Assembly (NCBI GenBank): GCA_027365715.1
Contig: DAHXLZ010000317.1
Span: 1-6,255, forward strand
Reading direction: 5' to 3'
Length of the DNA stretch: 6,255 nt
Source: Methanomassiliicoccales archaeon
Lineage (GTDB): Archaea > Thermoplasmatota > Thermoplasmata > Sysuiplasmatales > Sysuiplasmataceae
Position numbers and translations under genes: made by a program. This document shows positions 1-5,451 of this stretch, in pieces. Positions within the stretch are counted from its first letter, which is position 1, and every line of letters begins with the position of its first letter. The notes beneath the pieces were generated by a model, which saw nothing but the letters and a program-made list of their open reading frames with translations, did no database searches and was not told the origin of the DNA.

Positions 1-214
1 GGCAGCCGGTTTTTTCTTCCCGTCTCTTTGAATAAGCATTATTCTGAACTTCGCCAGTACGCAGTTTCCACCTTCCATTTGTTTTGCCTGAGAGTTTTCT
101 CAATCATTCCTGCGCATTGGACCATTTTTGACCATGATGGAAGGTGGAAACTGCGTACTGGCGAAGTTCAGAATAATGCTTATTCAAAGAGACGGGAAGA
201 AAAAACCGGCTGCC
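1..214. repeat. Long perfect inverted repeat (78-nt arms, 58-nt spacer)
   Basis: Positions 1-78 are the exact reverse complement of 137-214; I compared the arms base by base and found no mismatch. The spacer is 79-136. The left arm begins at the first base of the window, so the repeat may extend further and 78 nt is a minimum. Pairing fails on the spacer side (T79 against G136). As RNA or single-stranded DNA it would form a very stable hairpin. Reading rightwards, an open frame from 92 through the right arm stops at 239-241 (ATG at 134 or 137, about 35 codons); I do not recognise the product. No transposase or target duplication can be seen. It could be a foldback/MITE-like element, the end of an insertion sequence, or an assembly or amplification fold-back at a contig end. 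Confidence 0.9.
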
Positions 215-393
215 TGGCTCATCCCTGATACATTATTGTGACTGACTGAGTTGGAAATGGCGATCGTAGAGATAAGTGCAAAAACCTTCTCTGAGAAGTT
301 CTACCGGAACATTAGGGCAGACAGATAGAACCAGACTGCATCTTAATGCACACACGTCAAATAGAATCAATTTTCGATAAATGTCAAATTAGG
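215..393. other. Non-coding stretch with no recognisable gene
   Basis: Between the inverted repeat and the promoter of the next gene I see no convincing gene, tRNA or terminator. The only readable item is a short plus-strand frame with ATG at 257 and stop at 326-328 (23 residues, beginning MAIVEISAKTFSEKFY). It has a protein-like composition but no recognised family. It could be a decayed remnant of a mobile-element gene or chance. Confidence 0.4.
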
Positions 394-401
394 TTAATAA
401 G
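394..401 (+). promoter_or_regulatory. Putative TATA box for the Ala/Gly-rich protein
   Basis: TTAATAAG is centred about 27 nt upstream of the ATG at 425, the archaeal TATA-to-start-site distance. The 15 nt before the ATG contain no Shine-Dalgarno-like sequence. Together this predicts a leaderless mRNA starting at or next to the ATG. This is inferred from spacing only. Confidence 0.45.
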
Positions 402-424
402 CATGTGACGCAGTCCAAGCTGTC

Positions 425-676
425 ATGATAGGAATAGCAGCAGCCGCAGCAATAGGAGCTGCGGCAGGAGCAGTAGGACTCGGTGTGGCATCCGCAGCAA
501 CAGGGCACGTTGCCGGCCTTTCCATCGCATTGCAGCATATACCTGCAGGCACACATGGTTATACGGTGGTTAGCTCGGTTCAGAGCGCTCTTGAAGGCGG
601 CGCGGGCGGCGGAGGCATAGGGGCGGCCGTAGCAGCAGCAGCAAAGGTATTCGGCAAGGCTGCAGTGAAAGTGTAG
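425..676 (+). CDS. Small Ala/Gly-rich, probably membrane-active protein of unknown function
   Basis: This is an 83-residue protein that I do not recognise. By count, 25 Ala and 17 Gly make up half of it. Residues 1-36 form a continuous hydrophobic stretch with GxxxG spacings (G11/G15, G27/G31), the glycine-zipper pattern of tightly packed membrane helices. A short polar centre (37-57, with IPAGTHGYTVV) follows, then a Gly-rich turn (58-66), a second Ala-rich helix (67-73) and a basic tail (K74, K78, K82). There is no cysteine and no signal-peptidase motif I would trust. The frame is bounded upstream by a stop at 398-400, so ATG 425 is the first possible start, and a TATA-like box sits at the leaderless distance. 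Its stop is 8 nt from the end of the convergent antiporter gene. The layout resembles small pore-forming or bacteriocin-like peptides, but a structural or envelope peptide, or a spurious frame in GCA-rich DNA, is also possible. Confidence 0.5.
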   Translation: MIGIAAAAAIGAAAGAVGLGVASAATGHVAGLSIALQHIPAGTHGYTVVSSVQSALEGGAGGGGIGAAVAAAAKVFGKAAVKV

Positions 677-677
677 C

Positions 678-690
678 TTTCTTTTTATTT
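678..690 (+). terminator. Poly-T terminator after the Ala/Gly-rich gene
   Basis: A T-rich run (CTTTCTTTTTATT) starts 2 nt past the stop codon at 674-676. Archaeal intrinsic termination needs mainly a T-run in the coding strand, so this fits termination of the rightward transcript. It overlaps the last codons of the convergent antiporter gene. Confidence 0.5.
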
Positions 691-2574
691 CAGCCTGGGC
701 GGATAGATTCCGTCCTGAAACTTCTCCTTTGCGGCATTAATCCCTTTCTTCATTTTTATGTAACCGACTTTCGGTTTATCTACAGATGAAAATGTATTCT
801 GTGCTTTGCTCATCATTTCAAAACGTCCAGTGGAATGCCGGGTGCCCTGCTGACCTGACGCATGTATCAATCCTCCGCCGAATGTGGCAGATTCCGCCGC
901 TGGAATCCTGTTTCTTGTGCCCATCTGTGTATGTGCAGTGTGCATCGTTTTCAACATGTACAGAGCGTATAATCCAACTGGAAGGAGGCTTAGCGGCACA
1001 TAGATGCCTGCAAGCGCTATTACTCCCATCACCGACAGCATGAGTCCTGAAACGAGCTTCATTACAAGCGATAGAATACCGGCGGAACCCCTGCTGCCGA
1101 CTCCAATGTTCGTGTAGTTGATCAGATTGATTGACGACACCAGGTCCCTGCGCAGAATCGACAGCGACAGGAATGTGGACACCCCTGCAACTGCCAGAGG
1201 AATGCCTTTGAGTGGATATGAGATGAAGATCGCCACAGCCGACGACAGGATGAACCCCCATAACGGCAATGTGGTTTTTCGGGCGTTGCCGTATATCTGA
1301 AGGGACTGTGGCATGACCAGCTTTGAAAAGGTCCTTGATATGAGCGATGCACTGAATTTGATGTATGCGGGCACAATCCGGGAAAGTCTGACCGTGATGC
1401 TTGCTGATTTCTTCAGAACAGGAAGTGCTATGAGATCCATTATAAGTGAAAAGGGGCCGGCCACCGCGTACAGCTGCTCCGCATAACTCACACCCATCGA
1501 GTTGGCCCCAACGCTGGCGAACAGCATTGACTCAGCTCCCCTGAATGTTGACGATGCACCGACAAAGACCGAATGACGGGCCGGAAAACCTATGAGCATT
1601 GCCACCGAGGATGTGAGTATGATGTCGCTGAAGAGCATGAGCGGGACTGCAATGACGATCAGCGGCAGCACCTGAACGAGTACCGCAGGGTTGATCAGCA
1701 TGCCGAAGTAGACGAAGAAAATTTCTACGAATGCATCCCTCATCGACATCAGATTATTCTTCAGCCTTTCTGTCATTGTTGTTTCGGCGAATACCATTCC
1801 GATGAAGAATGCACCGATCAGTGACTGAACATACAGCGCATCGGCAAGCGCAACCGATATGAACACGATTCCAAGCGCGAACAGTATGAACATCTCGTCG
1901 TTTCTGATTACCTCGATGTGTTTCAGAACGCGCGGAATAACGACTATGGCCAGAAGCACGAAGAAGAGATAGAAGGCACCGACGTATGTCATGAGCTGCC
2001 AGAGGCTTCCGGGACCGCCGGTGGATCGTGCGGTCAGTCCGCCCGCTACTGTCAGCAGCAGCATTGCGATAAAATCTTCAACAACGCTCATTCCGATAAT
2101 GAATTCCGTTTCAGGCGCAGACAGCTTTCCAATGTCCATCAGTCCCTTTGCCGCGACTGCGGAGGAACCGGTTGCAATTATTGCGCCGAGGAAGAAGACA
2201 TCTTCCATTGGCCACCGCATGAAAACGCCCAGCAGGATTGCAAGAAACATGTCCATTCCAAGATTGAAGATAGCCAGAATCGTAGCCGCCGTTTTGGTCT
2301 TCTTAAGCTTACTTATGGAAAACTCGAGCCCTACAAAGAACAGCAGGAGCACAAGCCCCATCTGCGCAAAATAGCTCAGCAGCGCTGTATTCTGGATCAG
2401 TCCTGAGTATGAGAAACCCAGAATACTGAATTTCATGTATGGCCCTATCATTATGCCGACGAGCATGTATCCGAGTATCACCGACTGGCCCAGTCGTGCC
2501 GAAATGCCGGCTCCTATGAATGCAAGCAGCATTATTATTCCGAACTGGAAGAAAAGGGTTGAATCAGCAGGCAA
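685..2574 (-). CDS. Kef-type (CPA2) cation:proton antiporter without RCK domain
   Basis: This is an integral membrane antiporter of 629 residues, expected to exchange Na+ or K+ for H+ across the cytoplasmic membrane for pH and ion homeostasis. Residues about 8-390 are the Na+/H+ exchanger domain with roughly a dozen membrane helices. The CPA2 signatures are FFVGLEFS (79-86), GSSAVAAKG (136-144) and the ion-site region VVED (164-167), with E166/D167 in place of the DD pair of electrogenic exchangers. Family members such as KefB/KefC usually continue into a soluble TrkA-N/RCK domain. Here residues about 434-545 are instead four more hydrophobic segments, followed by a polar basic tail (546-629). 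The start is TTG at 2574: an in-frame TGA lies immediately upstream, and a GGTGGT site sits 8-10 nt before it. The next ATG (residue 15) would cut into the first helix. The transported ion cannot be read from sequence. Confidence 0.92.
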   Translation of the reverse strand: MPADSTLFFQFGIIMLLAFIGAGISARLGQSVILGYMLVGIMIGPYMKFSILGFSYSGLIQNTALLSYFAQMGLVLLLFFVGLEFSISKLKKTKTAATILAIFNLGMDMFLAILLGVFMRWPMEDVFFLGAIIATGSSAVAAKGLMDIGKLSAPETEFIIGMSVVEDFIAMLLLTVAGGLTARSTGGPGSLWQLMTYVGAFYLFFVLLAIVVIPRVLKHIEVIRNDEMFILFALGIVFISVALADALYVQSLIGAFFIGMVFAETTMTERLKNNLMSMRDAFVEIFFVYFGMLINPAVLVQVLPLIVIAVPLMLFSDIILTSSVAMLIGFPARHSVFVGASSTFRGAESMLFASVGANSMGVSYAEQLYAVAGPFSLIMDLIALPVLKKSASITVRLSRIVPAYIKFSASLISRTFSKLVMPQSLQIYGNARKTTLPLWGFILSSAVAIFISYPLKGIPLAVAGVSTFLSLSILRRDLVSSINLINYTNIGVGSRGSAGILSLVMKLVSGLMLSVMGVIALAGIYVPLSLLPVGLYALYMLKTMHTAHTQMGTRNRIPAAESATFGGGLIHASGQQGTRHSTGRFEMMSKAQNTFSSVDKPKVGYIKMKKGINAAKEKFQDGIYPPRLK

Positions 2575-2581
2575 TCAGATA

Positions 2582-2589
2582 CACCACCG
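2582..2589 (-). promoter_or_regulatory. Shine-Dalgarno-like site deciding the TTG start of the antiporter
   Basis: On the minus strand GGTGGTGT lies about 7-8 nt before the TTG at 2574. It resembles the GGTGAT/GGAGGT cores used by archaeal 16S rRNA and supports initiation at TTG, in contrast to the apparently leaderless genes nearby. Confidence 0.45.
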
Positions 2590-2825
2590 GGAAAGACTGC
2601 TCTTACCCGTGCAGATAGGCGCCGCTGACAGGCAAAGAAAAGAATTCAAGTGCATCCCGCGGTGTTGATTGCGTTATACTTACTTAAGCGTTTTCAATCA
2701 GCTGACAATCGTCTGACACAGACGTTCACAGTAAATGACCGGAACTGTGCCGGTGTGCAGTCATTCTGCTGTCCAGACTCACATTGTCTGGCAGTAATGG
2801 CGGCTCCCGGTGCCTTCACATGCAG
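2590..2825. other. Divergent intergenic region between antiporter and arfC
   Basis: No gene is supported here. An AT-rich patch at 2672-2689 (TTATACTTACTTAAG, containing the palindrome CTTAAG) could be a TATA box in either direction. On the minus strand it would give the antiporter a leader of about 75 nt. On the plus strand it would start a transcript near 2704, just before three hairpins at 2710-2794. I looked for FMN riboswitch signatures because a riboflavin gene follows, and saw none. Confidence 0.4.
2710..2794. other. Three consecutive hairpins (structured intergenic segment)
   Basis: The first hairpin pairs CGTCTG (2710-2715) with CAGACG (2719-2724) over a 3-nt loop. The second pairs ACCGG (2738-2742) with CCGGT (2750-2754) over a 7-nt loop. 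The third pairs CTG-T-CCAGAC (2769-2778, one bulged T) with GTCTGGCAG (2786-2794) over a 7-nt loop. All lie upstream of the predicted arfC promoter, so they are not in its leaderless mRNA. They could be a small RNA, operator sites, or chance in non-coding DNA. I do not recognise an RNA family. Confidence 0.35.
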
Positions 2826-3514
2826 CAATATTTAATGGCCGTTGTCCCTTACTCCGTAATGGTGTTTGCCTGTCCAGACCATACACAGCGGTCAATTGCG
2901 CCTCTTCCATTGATGGAAAGTTATCAGCAGCTTCGAGACGCAGGGTGCTCCTGTCTTGCAGGGAAGACATCAATCGCCTGATGAAGCTCAGAAGCAGCTT
3001 TGATGCGGTGGCTGTGGGTATCGGCACGGTTCTGGCGGACGACCCTTCTCTCACTGTCCGCCATCACCGCGGAAAGCATCCGGTCAGGGTAATATTCGAT
3101 TCACGTGGAAGGTTGCCGGATGACGCGAAAGTGCTGGATGGGCAGGCTGAAACAATAGTGTTCACGGCAGAAGAGTGCGAACGTGAGGTAAGGGACGCAC
3201 GCGTCCTGAGGTGCGGCGCCGGCAGGGTTGATCTTAAGAGGGCTTCATCGCTCCTCCACAAAATGGGGGTGAAATCCCTGCTTGTGGAAGGGGGAGGAGA
3301 GCTGATATTCGGATTCCTGTCAGCCGGGCTGGTCGATACGCTGACTGTTTACACAGCCCCTGTTGTTATTGGAGGATCGGATGCGCCCACGATTGCCGAC
3401 GGGGAGGGTTTTGCCGATGCACGAAGTTTTGCGCATTTCAGTCTTGAGAGTGTAAAGCCGCTTGGTCCCGGCTTTATTTCAACCTACGGGAGAGGCAGGA
3501 ATGGGAGAGGATGA
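2810..3514 (+). CDS. arfC: 2,5-diamino-6-ribosylamino-pyrimidinone 5'-phosphate reductase (RibD C-terminal/Rib7 type)
   Basis: This is the archaeal riboflavin and F420-precursor pathway reductase, which uses NAD(P)H to reduce the ribosyl side chain of the pyrimidine intermediate to ribityl. The whole family fold is present: RPYTAVNCASSIDGKLS (23-39), SCREDI (49-54), VGIGTVLADDPSLTVR (69-84, cofactor and substrate region), DSRGRLP (97-103), VEGGGELIFGFL (159-170) and the C-terminal IGGSDAPTIADGEGF (187-201). The only in-frame initiator is GTG at 2810, giving 234 residues. The first 22 residues are unlike the family, have no ribosome site and contain the likely TATA box. Homologues normally start a few residues before RPY. 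An ATG at 2859 is well placed but out of frame by one base, so a sequencing or real indel at 2859-2876, or a non-standard CTG start at 2870, is possible. It overlaps the following Mut7-C gene. Confidence 0.87.
   Translation: MPSHAAIFNGRCPLLRNGVCLSRPYTAVNCASSIDGKLSAASRRRVLLSCREDINRLMKLRSSFDAVAVGIGTVLADDPSLTVRHHRGKHPVRVIFDSRGRLPDDAKVLDGQAETIVFTAEECEREVRDARVLRCGAGRVDLKRASSLLHKMGVKSLLVEGGGELIFGFLSAGLVDTLTVYTAPVVIGGSDAPTIADGEGFADARSFAHFSLESVKPLGPGFISTYGRGRNGRG
2827..2836 (+). promoter_or_regulatory. Putative TATA box of arfC-mut7C operon
   Basis: AATATTTAAT is centred near 2831, predicting transcription start near 2857-2860, which coincides with an ATG at 2859. That ATG is not in the reading frame of the enzyme. 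The box lies inside the N-terminal extension implied by the upstream GTG start at 2810, which argues against that start. Confidence 0.5.
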
Positions 3515-4046
3515 GCGCGCAGCAGCCACGGATCCTGTAAACATCCGCGTTGCGGTAGAGACTGATTTCGCTTCACCCGCTTTTCTCGCGGACAGAATGC
3601 TCGGAAAGCTGGCGCGATGGATGAGAATTATGGGATATGATACAGAGTATGCACAGGATGTCGATGATACGTCCATTGCCAGAATGGCTGTTGATGAGGG
3701 CAGAATACTTCTCACCCGTGACAGGGGTCTTCATTCCAGGAAGGGGATTAGAAGCATCTATGTCGCACCGGTGGAACTCGAAGAACAGCTGCACTTTGTT
3801 GCAAAGGCATGTAATCTGCGTTTTGATGAGAGCAGGATGCGCTGCAGCCTGTGCAACGGCGCCATATCTGCAGTGTCTCCGGAAGCTGTCTCGGGAGATG
3901 TGGAGAGCGGCATTCTCCTCAGGCACAGCCGCTTCTACAGATGCGGCGTGTGCCGAAAGGTATACTGGAGGGGATCGCACTGGGAACGGATATCAAAGAC
4001 AATCATCAGAGCAACAGGCCGAAAGACTGTAATTGCGTTAGAATGA
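3501..4046 (+). CDS. Mut7-C RNase-like (PIN-type) domain protein with zinc ribbon
   Basis: This 181-residue protein belongs to the Mut7-C (DUF82) family, a PIN-like nuclease fold fused to a zinc ribbon. The N-terminal domain shows FLADRMLGKLARWMRIMGYDT (28-48), with D31 as a likely metal ligand, and then LLTRDRGL (70-77), with D74 likely in the same acidic site. The C-terminal ribbon is CSLCNG (115-120) and YRCGVCRKVYWRGSHW (146-161): two CxxC pairs followed by the family's YWxGSHW. An upstream GTG at 3462 would add 13 residues; ATG 3501 is preferred because it follows a purine-rich GGGAGAGG stretch and overlaps the arfC stop by only 14 nt. About 27 residues precede the usual family start and are of unclear value. 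Overlap implies co-transcription and translational coupling with arfC. Substrate is unknown; RNA processing is the family inference. Confidence 0.88.
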   Translation: MGEDERAAATDPVNIRVAVETDFASPAFLADRMLGKLARWMRIMGYDTEYAQDVDDTSIARMAVDEGRILLTRDRGLHSRKGIRSIYVAPVELEEQLHFVAKACNLRFDESRMRCSLCNGAISAVSPEAVSGDVESGILLRHSRFYRCGVCRKVYWRGSHWERISKTIIRATGRKTVIALE

Positions 4047-4050
4047 CCTC

Positions 4051-4058
4051 TTAAATAG
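4051..4058 (+). promoter_or_regulatory. TATA box for the DUF131 membrane protein
   Basis: TTAAATAG is centred 25-26 nt before the ATG at 4080, predicting a leaderless transcript. It begins 5 nt past the Mut7-C stop, so the downstream gene probably has its own promoter and is not simply part of the arfC operon. Confidence 0.6.
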
Positions 4059-4079
4059 CCATACAGGATCTTCAAACGT

Positions 4080-4541
4080 ATGCGCACGTCCATGGCAGGC
4101 AGGGTGGCTGGTATAGCACTCATACTCTCGATCGTCATGGCCATCTTCTCGATTGCAGAAGGTTTTATCAGCAGGCAGCTTGGTGTCGCCATCTTCCTGT
4201 TCTTTCCGGTGATCTACGGAACAGGTCTGTATGCAGCCATGGCAGTTCTATTCGTTTTACTCTCGTTTGTGCTGCTCTTTGTCTATACCTCCTCGCGCCT
4301 CATTGCTGATTGGAGCAAAAATTCACCCGGCACATACGGAAGTGAGGTTCCGCCACCCCATGCATCACAGAACACTGAGGAGAAGCAGACACATCATAAG
4401 AAGCAATTCGGCGGAGTTGTATTCATAGGCCCTGTTCCCATAATATTCGGGAGCGACAGAAAGGTCACCGGCTGCATGCTGATTGCTGCTGCCATTATGG
4501 CTGCACTGATAATCGCAGCACTACTCCTGGGTCTTCTGTGA
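4080..4541 (+). CDS. TIGR00304/DUF131 family membrane protein
   Basis: This 153-residue archaeal membrane protein is of unknown function. The family signature is QFGGVVFIGPVPIIFGSD (109-126), followed by a final membrane helix (about 131-153). The signature region is normally preceded by a single short membrane segment. Here the N-terminal half holds two hydrophobic segments (about 9-30 and 35-70, the second long enough for two helices) and then a polar, Pro/His/Lys-containing linker (78-108). ATG 4080 is chosen because a TATA-like box lies at the leaderless distance; a second ATG at 4092 would remove only four residues. The 3' end overlaps the end of the convergent small gene by 21 nt. I cannot assign a role, and the neighbours do not suggest one. 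Confidence 0.82.
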   Translation: MRTSMAGRVAGIALILSIVMAIFSIAEGFISRQLGVAIFLFFPVIYGTGLYAAMAVLFVLLSFVLLFVYTSSRLIADWSKNSPGTYGSEVPPPHASQNTEEKQTHHKKQFGGVVFIGPVPIIFGSDRKVTGCMLIAAAIMAALIIAALLLGLL

Positions 4542-4724
4542 ACAGAGGATTTCGGCTGCTTTTTCAAGCGTTTCCCCTTTCTTCATATTTTTTCTCACTG
4601 CATATACCGTGTTCATGTAAAAATCGAAGGGAAGTTTCCTTGTTCTCACAACCTTTCCAAGCGTCCTTTCAAACGTCTCATCCTTACTCCTCCTGCGCAG
4701 TGTCTCCGTGAGCACATCTTTCAT
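4521..4724 (-). CDS. Small helical protein coupled to guaA subunit A, unknown function
   Basis: This is a 67-residue protein that I do not recognise. The ATG at 4724 shares an ATGA with the stop codon of the upstream GMP synthase subunit gene, a classical translational-coupling overlap. A GTG at 4742 is an alternative start that would add six residues (MEISSE). It is rich in Lys, Arg and Glu and appears all-helical: helix one carries LTETLRRRSK, a middle segment reads TRKLPFDFYMNTVYAVRKNM, and a last helix ends AAEILCSQ. There are no zinc-binding pairs or membrane segments. Tight coupling suggests a role with GMP synthase or simply a shared transcript. The coding evidence is the overlap, an open frame bounded by real genes, and a plausible soluble protein composition. 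Confidence 0.65.
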   Translation of the reverse strand: MKDVLTETLRRRSKDETFERTLGKVVRTRKLPFDFYMNTVYAVRKNMKKGETLEKAAEILCSQKTQE

Positions 4725-5329
4725 TTCGCTGCTGATTTCCACCGCCTCACTTCCTGCAGAAAATTCCTGAATATACGCACACCGTGCTCTGTCTCCTCGA
4801 CTTCCGGATGGAACTGTAAGCCGTAAAGTGGCCTGCTTGATGACATCATTGCCTCGACCGGACAGTCTTCTGTTTTCGCGAGCACTACGAAACCCTCCGG
4901 CGGCTTCCTCACCTCATCCCTGTGCGATTCCCATACAGTGAATTCATCTGGAACACCATTCAGTATCCCCTGATCTGAAACGACGATCAGCCTGGCCCTT
5001 CCGAATTCTGCGTTTTTACCCCTTCCGGTTTCGCCACCGTAGTGGTGAGCAATGAAATGGTGGCCCACGCAGATGCCGAGTATCGGCCCGCTGAACGCGT
5101 CCAGGTACTCTCCCTCTTTACCCATCTTTTCGGGCTCGAGGCCAACGCTGGGGGAACCCCCGCTCAGCACAAGCCCATCAGCATCTGTGATGTCTGCCAG
5201 ACCTGATGTGTTGGGCATAATCCGAACGGTTGCGCCGAGATCCCTGATCACCCTGTACTCCCTGTGTGTCCACTGGCCGCCGTTGTCAATAACAACAATC
5301 TTCAGCCCGGAAAAATCATCTTCAGCCAT
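4721..5329 (-). CDS. guaAA: GMP synthase (glutamine-hydrolysing) subunit A, glutamine amidotransferase
   Basis: This class I glutamine amidotransferase subunit supplies ammonia to the separate ATP-pyrophosphatase subunit B, which converts XMP to GMP. It has 202 residues, close to the usual archaeal length of about 190. The N-terminus IVVIDNGGQWTHR (11-23) and LSGGSPSVG (55-63) match the family. The catalytic triad is visible as C87 in GICVGHHFIA, with H174 and E176 in LQFHPEVEETEHG. VWESHRDEV (132-140) corresponds to the VW.SH.DEV substrate-region motif. The split subunit form is typical of archaea; the subunit B gene is not in this window. ATG 5329 is supported by a TATA-like box at the leaderless distance. 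The gene is followed by an overlapping small gene (ATGA). Confidence 0.96.
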   Translation of the reverse strand: MAEDDFSGLKIVVIDNGGQWTHREYRVIRDLGATVRIMPNTSGLADITDADGLVLSGGSPSVGLEPEKMGKEGEYLDAFSGPILGICVGHHFIAHHYGGETGRGKNAEFGRARLIVVSDQGILNGVPDEFTVWESHRDEVRKPPEGFVVLAKTEDCPVEAMMSSSRPLYGLQFHPEVEETEHGVRIFRNFLQEVRRWKSAAK

Positions 5330-5353
5330 TTCTGTGCTGCAATTGCATTAATC

Positions 5354-5364
5354 CTTAAATTAAG
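5354..5364 (-). promoter_or_regulatory. TATA box for guaA subunit A
   Basis: On the minus strand CTTAATTTAAG is centred about 29 nt before the ATG at 5329, and no Shine-Dalgarno site precedes that ATG. The site is nearly palindromic. It fits a leaderless or near-leaderless transcript. Confidence 0.55.
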
Positions 5365-5415
5365 CTTCTTATTCGGGCAGCATTGCCATATGCCGGCCCG
5401 CGAACACAGTGAACT

Positions 5416-5423
5416 ACTTATCA
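5416..5423 (+). promoter_or_regulatory. Possible TATA box for the 114-residue protein
   Basis: TACTTATC is centred about 32 nt before the ATG at 5452, which would give a leader of about 5 nt. It is the best AT-rich candidate in a GC-rich intergenic stretch shared with the divergent guaA promoter. Confidence 0.35.
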
Positions 5424-5451
5424 CCAGTCCGTATTATCTCAGTCGAAACAG

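Noticed and set aside
28..228. A 66-residue frame running through both arms of the inverted repeat
   Set aside because: It is created by the repeat itself and shows no family feature. A different frame over the right arm reads just as well, so neither is supported as a gene.
818..1261. 147-residue minus-strand frame inside the antiporter gene
   Set aside because: It is a shadow in another frame of the same strand. The antiporter frame has clear membrane-protein composition through this region, while this one has random Cys/His/Arg-rich content.
1918..2406. 162-residue plus-strand frame opposite the antiporter
   Set aside because: Antisense to the best conserved part of the transporter. Its Gln/His/Cys-rich composition is what the complement of hydrophobic codons gives.
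2590..2809. FMN riboswitch upstream of the riboflavin gene
   Set aside because: The conserved RFN-element segments are not visible, and the likely arfC transcript begins downstream of this region.
2784..2981. 65-residue frame including the ATG at 2859
   Set aside because: Beyond about 2873 the family-matching sequence is in another frame, and this one ends at 2981 without any recognisable domain. Only its ATG is of interest, as the possible arfC start.
3573..3980. 135-residue minus-strand frame opposite Mut7-C
   Set aside because: It is antisense to a gene with a complete zinc ribbon and PIN-like motifs, and it has no recognised features.
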